Below are positions 32,638 through 43,441 of a DNA stretch of 64,000 nucleotides, in pieces. The stretch is taken from positions 15,392 to 79,391 of the forward strand of contig JBIQIB010000003.1 in the NCBI GenBank assembly GCA_044508265.1. The letters are read 5' to 3'. This DNA comes from JAEZDP01 sp044508265. GTDB lineage: Bacteria > Acidobacteriota > Vicinamibacteria > Vicinamibacterales > Vicinamibacteraceae. A program made the position numbers and the translations under genes. Numbering within the stretch: position 1 is the stretch's first letter; the number at the start of each line of letters is the position of its first letter. Under the pieces are notes generated by a model. That model saw only the letters and a list, made by a program, of their open reading frames with translations, had not been told where the DNA came from and did not search any database.

Positions 32638-34688
32638 TCCGGCGGGTGCCCGTGCCAATACCCGGCCAGCGCCGGGTTGATTGCCGTCGTGTCGCGCGTG
32701 CCGGTGAGCCTGACCACCGCGTCGAACATGTCCTGGGCGAGGTCCCAGCCGGCGGAGTTCGTCTCTTCGTAGTGGCCCTGCGCCTGACCNNNNNNNNNNN
32801 NNNNNNNNNNNNNNNNNNNNNNNNNNNNNNNNNNNNNNNNNNNNNNNNNNNNNNNNNNNNNNNNNNNNNNNNNNNNNNNNNNNNNNNNNCTCCGAGCCGT
32901 CTTTCACTCTCCTCACCAGGACGGCCCGGAGGGCCGTCCCTACCGTCGATCAGGGCCTTGCATCGCGCGCCGGACACCGCGTCGGGGAAGTCGATGAGCC
33001 CGGCGGCGTGCAGCCGCGCGCAGGCGCCCGGCGCCCCGAGCTGATCCGCCACACACCTGATGCGCACGTCCGCCAGCGGCAGGACGTAGCCGAGTTCGTC
33101 GTTGCCCAGCCCGGCGACCCAGCGGAAGCGGCCGGGCATCACGCGCTTGACGTAGCCCGGAATCTCGAGCGTCGCGGGCGACACGTGGTGCTCCGGCGAC
33201 TCGTCCTGCCAGCGTTCGGGATGCGCCTTCACGTCGGCGGGCAGGCCCGCGACGAGCTCCCCAGGCACCTCGCCAGGCAGGAACAGCAGCGAGACGTCGG
33301 CAATCTCGAGCAGCGTGACGCTGCTCTCGACGTGCGTGCCGCGGCGGATTTCGCCGACCACCGGATCCAGCTCCGTGCCGCCCCCATCGTCGGTACACGC
33401 GCCGCGTGCCGCGGGCAGGCCCCCGGGGCACGTGTACAGCGCGCGAGGCATGAAGCCCAGCCCGGGGCGTCCCGTCGCGGCGTCGACGACACCGCGCTTG
33501 CGGAAGCCGATGTTGGTCATCCGCGTGAGGAACGGCTCGGTACGGATATCGAGCCGCGTCGGCGGGAGGTCGATCGCGTCCAGAACCAGCGTCTCGACCG
33601 CGCGACCGAGCTGCTGCCCGATGAGGAACGCCTTCCGGAAGTTGCGCGCCGTATAGTCGGTGCCTTCGCCGCCAGGCGGACGCGCGCCCGGTGGCGGCGT
33701 GTAGTGGTTGCCGATCGGCGCGCGCGCATCGACCTCCCACACGGGTACGCCGAGCGGCGACGCCATGGCGCCTATCGCGCCGTTCACGTACAGCACCTCG
33801 CCGCCGATACGCGCCCCGAGGCTCCGTGCCAGGGCGCCGGGGAAGTCGGACGTCAGATAGCGCCCCGCCGCATCGCACTCGGCTCCCGTCCAGTCAAGCA
33901 CCGTACAGTCGCCGGCGATGTGCGCCCTCGGCGGGCTCCAGTTGAGCGTGGACTCCGGATGGTTGGCCCACTGGACCAGGGTGGCGATCACGCGACCGTC
34001 AGGCGCGCGGGCCTGCAGCACGCCCAGCGTCGGGTCGTAGACGCGGATGCCGCTGAGATCGCTTGCCCCGAAGTAGTGCGTGCCTTCCGCCGCACGCAGC
34101 GTGGCCGGCTCGAGCCGCTCCACGGCGTCCACGACAGCGTCGCGCGCTTCGTCGAGCATCACGTCGAACCACGCGGCGTTGACCTCGAAGGCCGTGTCGG
34201 GCCCGTGGTGGTTGTGCGAGGCCGCCACCAGGACGTCCACGTGCGCGCGCACGTGCTCCGGCAGTCGCTCTGCCACGCGCCGGCGCAGTTCCGCGACGTC
34301 GGGCGCAAACAGCATGTACAGGTCGGCCGCCACGATCACGGCGACGCGCGCGTCGCCCTCGCGCTGCAGGGCCAGCGCCCGCACGCGCAGGTCGTCGCGC
34401 ACCCAGTGCGCGTCGGGGCGGCCGTTGCCGACGTGAATGGGACCCTGGTCGAACGTCTCGACAAAGACGCCCGGTGACGTGGCGTCGAGGTCGAAGGGCA
34501 GCACGCCCGGGTCCGCGTAGTCGCGGGACCCGTTCACCGTCGGCAGTACGGAGCGGCTGGCGGCGCCTGCGCGCCAGCCGGTGGGGGAGGGCTGCGACGG
34601 CGGCGTGCCTGTCTGGCACGCCGACAGCGACAGTGACAGGAGGACGACGAGCAGAGCGAAGTGACTGCGCGGAAAGGAACGGCCTGAG
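32638..34688 (-). CDS. Neutral/alkaline ceramidase-like lipoprotein, interrupted by gap and by an in-frame palindromic element
   Basis: The visible start SHFALLVVLLSLSLSACQTG is a lipoprotein signal (lipobox LSAC); the start codon is lost in the N run at 34689. The body has ceramidase-family features: zinc-site style SHNHHGPD, NHPESTLNW, LYVNGAIGAMASP and LGNDELGYVLP. The C-terminal piece after the inner gap (32638-32789) reads HYEETNSAGWDLAQ and closes with GYWHGHPPD. Between them, after KALIDG, the frame runs through a GGTAGGGACGG element (DGRDGPPGRPGEE) into the N run. Such enzymes cleave amide bonds of ceramide-like lipids; the real substrate is unknown. Confidence 0.8.
32790..32889. other. 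Assembly gap (100 N) inside the ceramidase-like gene
   Basis: Exactly 100 N; flanks differ. The right flank starts with half of a palindromic element (CTCCGAGCCGTC), so the break was probably caused by the repeat family. The true length is unknown. Confidence 0.99.
32890..32944 (-). repeat. Palindromic element inside the ceramidase-like gene
   Basis: One full copy (hairpin 32919-32939: GGACGGCCC, loop, GGGCCGTCC, followed by TACC) plus the start of another at the gap edge (32890-32901), separated by 17 bases. The GGTAGGG side points in the gene's sense, as with the other copies, but is read GGT AGG so that no stop results. Confidence 0.88.
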
Positions 34689-34788
34689 NNNNNNNNNNNN
34701 NNNNNNNNNNNNNNNNNNNNNNNNNNNNNNNNNNNNNNNNNNNNNNNNNNNNNNNNNNNNNNNNNNNNNNNNNNNNNNNNNNNNNNNN
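34689..34788. other. Assembly gap (100 N) between the ceramidase-like gene and parC
   Basis: Exactly 100 N. The right flank is a half unit of the palindromic family, so the missing DNA probably continues a tandem array. It hides the start of the ceramidase-like gene. Confidence 0.99.
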
Positions 34789-34823
34789 GACGGCTCGAGA
34801 CAGGACGGCTCGGAGAGCCGTCC

Positions 34824-34827
<4 letters not shown>
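34789..34827 (-). repeat. Palindromic element at the 3' end of parC
   Basis: Hairpin 34803-34823 (9-bp stem, 3-base loop) directly abuts the parC stop; CTACC at 34824-34828 is GGTAG in the parC sense and its TAG is the stop codon. Next to the gap lies one 14-base half unit (GACGGCTCGAGACA, 34789-34802). Confidence 0.92.
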
Positions 34828-37357
<2,530 letters not shown>

Positions 37358-37440
37358 CTGGCGGAGACGATCCTATCCGCCTTCGCCCCTTTGGGGCGAA
37401 GGCGGGGGCAGCTCCCGGGCTCTTCGGGGGCGAAGGCGGG

Positions 37441-38802
37441 TCAGGCCATGTCGGGCGGTGTCACCCTGGCGATCCACGCTGCGTAGTCGTCGTAACCGAC
37501 GGCGGCCTGGCGGGCGCGTACGCGGGAGAGGATCGCATCGGCCTCCTCGGGGGCCACCGGCGGCTTGCGCTGGACGTGCGCCAGCACCTGCGCGGCCTGC
37601 GCGGCACCAGCGGCTTCGGCGCGCGCCGTGAGCCCCTCGAGATCGCGCGGGGCGTCCTCGTCGCCGACGCCGAGGTAGTTGCGCGTGAGGTGCGTCGCCA
37701 CCGCCTTCGCGTGCACTTCCGACGCCTTGATGTTGCCGCGGCCCGTGACCACGTTGCCCACGCCGAAGACGCCGGCGCAGTGCGCATACGCGCCGGTGTC
37801 CCAGTCGGCGTAGTCGTAGTACGGGCCGCGCATGACGATGCCGGGAATCGGCTCCGGCAGGGAGCCGATGGCGCTGACGACCAGCCGGCTCCGCAGCTCC
37901 ACGACCTCGTCTTCGAGCTCCACGAGGTGTCCGTCGGAGACGTCGGTCCTGGCGAAGCGCACGCCGGCGACGTGATCGTCCTCGACGATGAGGGCGCGCG
38001 GCACGACCTGCGGCTGTACCCGAAAGAGGTACTTCTCCTGGGCCTTCGTCAGCATGCGCTGCCGCACCGACTCGATCTTGCTCCGTTGCTCGGGCGTCGC
38101 CCCCTCGGGCATCGGCGCGATGGGCATGTCCTCGACGCGTCGCCGGTATGTGACCCATCCGTCCTCGACCCCGAGCTGGCGCGGGTCGTCGATGCCGTGG
38201 TCCCTGCAGACCGCGGGTATGCCGCGGTGCTCCAGCTCGTACATGTCCACGTCGAGGCCGCGCTCGCGCAGGGCCCGCCCGTAGAGTTCGAGCTGGAACA
38301 CCTTCACGACGTCGATCGAGGCGAGGCCGCCGCCGATGCAGATGGCGCCCGGCGCGATCTCGTAGTGCGGCCCGTCGTAGCCCGGCTCGTCCTTGTGGTT
38401 GAACCAGTAGATGAACGGGTTCTGGTAGACGAGGCCGCGGCCGACCCACCGCTCGGCGTCGGGCACGTCGAGGGGGCGGTCCTTCCAGGCGCCGTTGGCC
38501 AGCAGCACCGCACTCCAGCCCCAGCACCGTACGTCGTTGAAGTCGAGGTCGCGGCCGAGTGCGGTGCGCGGCACGAACTCGACGCCGGGCCGGTTCAGGC
38601 GCGCGTCAATCCGGGCATATTCCATCCGTCGCTGGTCGCGATGCCAGCGCGGCAGGCCGTCCTCGATCTTGCCGTACGGGCGCGGGTTCTGCTCGAAGAC
38701 GACGACTTCGATCCCATGGCTGGCGAGGATGTCCGCCGCCGTGGACCCGGCGGACGCACCTCCGAAGATGGCCACCATGTGGCGACCCGGCGACGTGCTC
38801 AT
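37441..38802 (-). CDS. FAD-dependent oxidoreductase (pyridine nucleotide-disulfide/adrenodoxin-reductase-like)
   Basis: 453 residues. The N-terminal dinucleotide fold is VAIFGGASAGSTAADIL with the acidic strand end VVVFEQNPRP; a second nucleotide-binding region is around AICIGGGLASIDVVKVF. The C-terminal GVFGVGNVVTGRGN resembles the FAD-binding GD-type motif. The shape recalls NADPH:ferredoxin/adrenodoxin reductases or GltD. Electron acceptor unknown. ATG 38802 is 4 bases after the MATE stop, so the two are probably one transcript. Confidence 0.85.
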   Translation of the reverse strand: MSTSPGRHMVAIFGGASAGSTAADILASHGIEVVVFEQNPRPYGKIEDGLPRWHRDQRRMEYARIDARLNRPGVEFVPRTALGRDLDFNDVRCWGWSAVLLANGAWKDRPLDVPDAERWVGRGLVYQNPFIYWFNHKDEPGYDGPHYEIAPGAICIGGGLASIDVVKVFQLELYGRALRERGLDVDMYELEHRGIPAVCRDHGIDDPRQLGVEDGWVTYRRRVEDMPIAPMPEGATPEQRSKIESVRQRMLTKAQEKYLFRVQPQVVPRALIVEDDHVAGVRFARTDVSDGHLVELEDEVVELRSRLVVSAIGSLPEPIPGIVMRGPYYDYADWDTGAYAHCAGVFGVGNVVTGRGNIKASEVHAKAVATHLTRNYLGVGDEDAPRDLEGLTARAEAAGAAQAAQVLAHVQRKPPVAPEEADAILSRVRARQAAVGYDDYAAWIARVTPPDMA

Positions 38803-38806
38803 CTCG

Positions 38807-40237
38807 TTAGACCTCCGGCCGAACAGAGCTCGGCTCGCGTGGGTTGATGTCGACGACAATACGCTGCCAGCGCCTCTGACGGAAGCGCATCCACGAGAGC
38901 AGGCACCGCGCGACGTGCCCCGCGACGATGGCGCGCCAGATGTCGGCCGGCTCGAACACGCCCACCCGCTGGAACAGGACGCACAGGCCCAGCGGGATCA
39001 CCAGCTGCGAGACGAGCGAGATGTAGAAGGGGCTGCGGGTGTCGCCCGTCCCCTGCAGGGCGCCGGTATACGCCAGGGCCACGGTGACGAACAGGCCCGA
39101 CACCGCGAGGTAGGCCAGCAACTCGCGCGCGAGGCCGACCGTGGTGGGGTCGTCCATGCCGAACACGCTGAGGAGCAGCCCGGGGACGAGCACGAACGCG
39201 GCTCCGACAAGCGTCGCGACGAACAGCCCGATGCGCGCGCTGACGATGACGCCACGGCACGCCCGCTCGACGTGCCCCGCGCCGAGGTTCTGCCCGACGA
39301 CGACGACCGTGGCGCCCATCAGGCCGACCGACGTGAACGTGATGAGCGAGAACAGCTCCGTGTAGCCGATGGCATACGCGGCCTGCGCTTCGGCACTCTG
39401 CGGGAGCGCGCCGATGAACCGCAGCAGCATCACGCCGCCGACGTTCATCGCGATCCCCTGGAGGCCGGTGGGCAGGCCGAAGCGGAAGAGCGCGCGGATG
39501 ACCGCCCAGTCGGGCGGGCCGATGATCGTCCGCGGCAGGTGCAGAACGGCTCCGGGGAACCACATCTTCGCAATCCCGAGCACCGACACGATGCCCGACG
39601 CCGCGACGGTGCCCATCGCGGCGCCGTGTGCGCCGTACGCCGGAATCGGTCCGAGGCCGGGGATCAGCACGATGTTGAACAGGCAGTTCAGCACCGACAG
39701 GATGATGCCGAGGCGCAACGGGGTCTGCGCGTCGCCTGCCGCGCGGAACGCGCCGCCGAGCAGGAAGAACATCATCAGGCCGATGCCGAACGTGAACATG
39801 GTCCGCAGGTAGGGCAGGGCGATGGCCTGCACCTCCGGCGTGGCGTTGACGAAGGCGAGCAGCGACGGCGAGAGCAGGTAGCCGACGGGCGCCATGATGG
39901 CGCCGGCCAGCACGAACGTGGTCAGCAGCGCCTGGTAGACGGTGCGATTGACCTTGTCGGCGTCACCCGCGCCGGCGAAGCGCGCGACGAGGACGCCCAT
40001 CCCGCTGTAGAGCGAGCTGACGAACACGATGACGACGAGGAACACCTGCCAGCTGACGCCGATGGCGGCGTTGGCCGTGTAGCCCACGAAATGCCCGACC
40101 ATCGCGTGGTCGATGATCCCCTGCAGGCCCCCCAGCAGGTTCTGGAGCATCGTCGGCCAGGCGAGGCGCCAGACGGCCCGCGGGATGGAGCCCTCGATGA
40201 TGGACCTGTCGAAACGGCGGGTGGCGGGCGAGGTCAT
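38807..40237 (-). CDS. MATE-family multidrug/cation efflux transporter
   Basis: 476 residues with 12 hydrophobic helices in two similar halves. Typical family segments: WPTMLQNLLGGLQGIIDHAMVGHF in helix 1, FRAAGDAQTPLR between the halves and a matching ALQGTGDTRSPFYISLV in the second half. It exports organic cations or metabolites in exchange for Na+ or H+. Substrate unknown. It runs divergently from the DUF349 gene with a perfect 15-base palindrome in the space between. Confidence 0.93.
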   Translation of the reverse strand: MTSPATRRFDRSIIEGSIPRAVWRLAWPTMLQNLLGGLQGIIDHAMVGHFVGYTANAAIGVSWQVFLVVIVFVSSLYSGMGVLVARFAGAGDADKVNRTVYQALLTTFVLAGAIMAPVGYLLSPSLLAFVNATPEVQAIALPYLRTMFTFGIGLMMFFLLGGAFRAAGDAQTPLRLGIILSVLNCLFNIVLIPGLGPIPAYGAHGAAMGTVAASGIVSVLGIAKMWFPGAVLHLPRTIIGPPDWAVIRALFRFGLPTGLQGIAMNVGGVMLLRFIGALPQSAEAQAAYAIGYTELFSLITFTSVGLMGATVVVVGQNLGAGHVERACRGVIVSARIGLFVATLVGAAFVLVPGLLLSVFGMDDPTTVGLARELLAYLAVSGLFVTVALAYTGALQGTGDTRSPFYISLVSQLVIPLGLCVLFQRVGVFEPADIWRAIVAGHVARCLLSWMRFRQRRWQRIVVDINPREPSSVRPEV

Positions 40238-40304
40238 GCGGCAGGGCGTAAACGGGAATGCTCGAGACGGGCCGGAACCAGTGGTAGCGCACGGTATGGT
40301 CGAG

Positions 40305-40319
40305 CGGGTAGACTACCCG
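40305..40319. promoter_or_regulatory. Perfect palindrome between MATE and DUF349 genes, candidate operator
   Basis: CGGGTAGACTACCCG: two 7-base arms around a single A. It lies 68 bases upstream of the MATE start and 60 bases upstream of the DUF349 start. Nothing in the window is an obvious cognate regulator. Confidence 0.45.
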
Positions 40320-40378
40320 TTCCGCGCGGGCGCCACCAGCGCAGCCCGGGATGATCACACGACGGAGACGTGCCCACC

Positions 40379-43225
40379 ATGTCGCTTCTCGACCGCTTTC
40401 GGCAGCCCAAGTGGAAGCATGCTGATCCTGCCGTCCGCCTCGAGGCGGTAAACGAACTGGAAGACGACGCGCAGGAGGTGCTCGGTTCCCTCGCCCGCGA
40501 GGATGCCGACGCCGCGGTGCGCCGCCGGGCCGTGGCGCGTGTGGACGATCCCGCCGTGCTGGCTGCCGTCGCCCGGACGGATCTGGACGAAGGCGTGCGT
40601 GCCGAGGCGCGCAAGCTCCTCATCGATCTCGCCACCGACGGCGACGACACGGACACGTCGATCGCGGCGCTGGCCGGCCTCGACGACGAACGCGACCTGG
40701 CGGTGGTCGCGCGGACGACGAACGCCGAGGCGGTGGGGCTCGCCGCGCTGCGCCGGATCGCCGCGCCGCGTCTGCTCGGCAGCGTTGCGGCGCGCGCCGG
40801 CGACGCGGGTATCCGCCTCGCCGCGCTTGCGCTGGTGCAGGAGCCGGCCGAGCGCCTGCAGGTGGCGCTCACGAGCGAGCACAAGGACGTCGCCCTGGCG
40901 GCGCTCGACGCCGTCACCGACGCGGCGCTGCTCGAGCAGGTCGCTTCGCGGGCGCGCAACAAGCTGGTCGCCCGGCGTGCGCGGACGCTGCTCCGGGCGC
41001 AGCAGCCGGAGCCGGAAACGTCCGAGCCCGCGCCTGCCGGTGAGCTGTCGCGCGAGCGGCTGTGCGAGCTGGTGGAGAGCCTGGCGACGGAGACCCGGGC
41101 GTCGGCCATCTCGGCGCCACTCGAGGCCGCGCTCGACGCGTGGGGCCAGCTGTCGCCGGAGACAGCCTCCAGCGTCCTCGAGACGCGCTTTGCGGCCGCG
41201 GTCGCGGCGGCACGCGCGCAGCTGGCACAGCGGGAGGCCGAAGAAGCGGCCCGGCGTGCGGAAGAGGAGCAGCGCGCGGCCCAGAACGCCCAGCGAATCG
41301 CGGTGTGCGAACGGCTCGAGCAGTTCCAGGGCGACGATGTCGAGGCTGCCGTCGCTGACGCGCAACAGGCCTGGACCGCGCTCGACGAGGGCGGCGTCGC
41401 GCAGGACGAAGGCCTGACGGCGCGCTTCGCCGCGGCGGTGGCCGCGCAGCAGGCGCGCCTGGCGGCCCGTGCGGCCGACGCCGAGCGTCACGCGCGGCTG
41501 TCGGAGCTGGTCGTCGAGGCCGAGCGCCTGGCCGCCGACGAGGACCTTGCCGCCGTGCACCAGGCCTGGGCGGGCGTTCTCCGGCAATGGACGACGCTGG
41601 CGCGTGACGGCGCGGCGGTCGACGTCGCGCTCGTGGAACGCATGAAGGCGGCCGAGGCGGCGATCGCCCAGCGGACAGCGGCCCTGCGGGAGCAGGAGAC
41701 CGCGCAGCGTGCCGAGAACCTCGCGCGCGCCGTGGCGGCGTGCGACAGGCTCGAAGCCGTGGCCAGCCAGGACGGCATCAGCCTCAAGGATGCCGATCAG
41801 GCCCTGCGCGACGCGCGGACGGTCGTCGAGGAGCTCGGCCCGCTGCCGTCGCGCGACGATCAGGCAGCGATCGTGTCGCGCCTGAAGAAGGTGCAGGCGA
41901 CGTTGCTCGAGGCGACGCGGGAGCTGCGCCATGCCGACGACTGGCAGCGGTGGGCCAACGCCGACGTGCAGCGTCAGCTGTGCGAGAAGGCGGAGGCGCT
42001 CGCCGAGGTCGAGTCGCTTGCCGACGTCGCCGGACGCCTCAAGGCGCTGCGCCAGCAGTGGAAGCAGGCCAGCGCGGGCCCGCGCGGCGCGGAAGGTGAC
42101 GCGCTGTGGCAGCGGTTCAAGGCGGCGGTCGACGCCGCACAGACGCGCGTGGACGGGTACTTCGCCCAGCGGGCGCTCGACGAGGCCGCCAACGGCGCGC
42201 AGAAGCTGGCGCTGGTGGAGCAGGCCGAGGCCCTCGCGACGTCCACCGACTGGCTCAAGACGGCCGACACGCTGCGCGCGCTGCAGCAGCAGTGGAACGC
42301 CATCGGCCCGGCACCGCGGGACGAGGCGAAGAAGCTCAACACGCGCTTCCGCCGGGCATGCGATCAGTTCTTCACGCGCCGCAAGGCCGACCTGCAGCAG
42401 CGCAAGGACGTCTGGCAGGCCAACCAGACGGCCAAGGAGGCACTGATCGCCGAGGCGGAGCAGCTGGCCGAGTCGTCCGACTGGAATGCCGCCGTCGAGC
42501 GCATCAAGCAGCTGCAGGCGGAATGGAAGGCCATCGGCCCGGTGAAGCGCCAGAAGTCGGAGCAGCTGTGGCAGCGGTTCCGCGGCGCGTGCGACAGGTT
42601 CTTCGACAGGTACAAGCACCGCCACGAGGCGGCGTTCGAGTCGCGGAAGGTGAGCCGCGAGCAGGCGCTCCTCGACTTCGAGGCGCTCGCGCCCGAAGAG
42701 GCGCCCGAGACCATGCCCGAGCAGCTGCTCGAGCGGGCGCGCGAGGCCTGGCAGGCCTGGCGCACGGGGCCGCCGCTGCCGCGTGACGTGGTCCGCCCGA
42801 TGCAGGAGCGCTTCGCCGCGGCTGCCGCGCGCCTCTGGGAGCGGTATCCCGACGCGCTCCGGGGATCGGTCCTGGATCCCGACAAGACGCGTCAGCAGAT
42901 GCTGACGCTCGTCGAGCAGGTGGAGGCACTCGGCGGGCAGCAGACGACGCAGGTCGCGTCGCAGGCGGCCCCGGGCGCGACGCTGGCCTCGATGCTGAAG
43001 GAAGCGCTCGCGTCCAACACGATCGGCGGCCGGGTGGACGAGCACGCGCGGCGGCGCGCGGCGGAAGAGACCGTCCGGTCGGCGCGGTCGGCGTGGGCGC
43101 GGCTGGGGCCGCTCGGCGGCGAGGAAGCGCGCACCCTCGAAGGCCGCTTCACGCGGGCGTGCCGGCGCTTCGAGCCGTCGGAGCGCGCGCCACGGCGTGA
43201 GCGGCGCGAGGCGCCCGCGCGGTAG
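40379..43225 (+). CDS. Large DUF349-repeat protein with HEAT-like N-terminus
   Basis: 948 residues, cytoplasmic. Residues 1-215 look like HEAT repeats (DPAVRLEAVNEL, DAAVRRRAVARV, DEGVRAEARKLL). From about 220 on the protein is largely helical and coiled-coil, with at least three DUF349 repeats of the pattern LQxxWKxIGPV then LWxRFRxACDxFFxR, at roughly 560-605, 625-670 and 700-745. DUF349 proteins are poorly understood; some are linked to cell division or RNA. ATG 40379 is chosen over the in-frame GTG at 40370 because GGAG lies 11-14 bases ahead of it. Confidence 0.88.
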   Translation: MSLLDRFRQPKWKHADPAVRLEAVNELEDDAQEVLGSLAREDADAAVRRRAVARVDDPAVLAAVARTDLDEGVRAEARKLLIDLATDGDDTDTSIAALAGLDDERDLAVVARTTNAEAVGLAALRRIAAPRLLGSVAARAGDAGIRLAALALVQEPAERLQVALTSEHKDVALAALDAVTDAALLEQVASRARNKLVARRARTLLRAQQPEPETSEPAPAGELSRERLCELVESLATETRASAISAPLEAALDAWGQLSPETASSVLETRFAAAVAAARAQLAQREAEEAARRAEEEQRAAQNAQRIAVCERLEQFQGDDVEAAVADAQQAWTALDEGGVAQDEGLTARFAAAVAAQQARLAARAADAERHARLSELVVEAERLAADEDLAAVHQAWAGVLRQWTTLARDGAAVDVALVERMKAAEAAIAQRTAALREQETAQRAENLARAVAACDRLEAVASQDGISLKDADQALRDARTVVEELGPLPSRDDQAAIVSRLKKVQATLLEATRELRHADDWQRWANADVQRQLCEKAEALAEVESLADVAGRLKALRQQWKQASAGPRGAEGDALWQRFKAAVDAAQTRVDGYFAQRALDEAANGAQKLALVEQAEALATSTDWLKTADTLRALQQQWNAIGPAPRDEAKKLNTRFRRACDQFFTRRKADLQQRKDVWQANQTAKEALIAEAEQLAESSDWNAAVERIKQLQAEWKAIGPVKRQKSEQLWQRFRGACDRFFDRYKHRHEAAFESRKVSREQALLDFEALAPEEAPETMPEQLLERAREAWQAWRTGPPLPRDVVRPMQERFAAAAARLWERYPDALRGSVLDPDKTRQQMLTLVEQVEALGGQQTTQVASQAAPGATLASMLKEALASNTIGGRVDEHARRRAAEETVRSARSAWARLGPLGGEEARTLEGRFTRACRRFEPSERAPRRERREAPAR

Positions 43226-43355
43226 GCTGGCGCGCGGTGACGTGCCGGAGACGTGTCACGCGGACAATCACATCGAAGGCGCCACGCGGAGAGGCGGAGG
43301 CGCAGGGGCGTACAACTTCTCGCTGTCAGCTTCAGGAAGTCCAGGCCGGTCTGAC

Positions 43356-43441
43356 GACGTCTCGGAGCAAGGACGTCTCGGAGCAAGGACGGCTCGGACA
43401 AGGACGGCTCGGACAAGGACGGCTCGGAGAGCCGTCCCTAC
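43356..43441 (-). repeat. Palindromic element with tandem half units after speA
   Basis: Full hairpin 43417-43437 abuts the speA stop; its TAG (43438-43440) is the stop codon. Distal to it are four tandem half units: 43388-43402 and 43403-43417 (15 bases, GACGGCTCGGACAAG) and 43356-43371 and 43372-43387 (16 bases, GACGTCTCGGAGCAAG). The sub-pairs are identical, as after recent duplication of a single arm. Confidence 0.93.
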
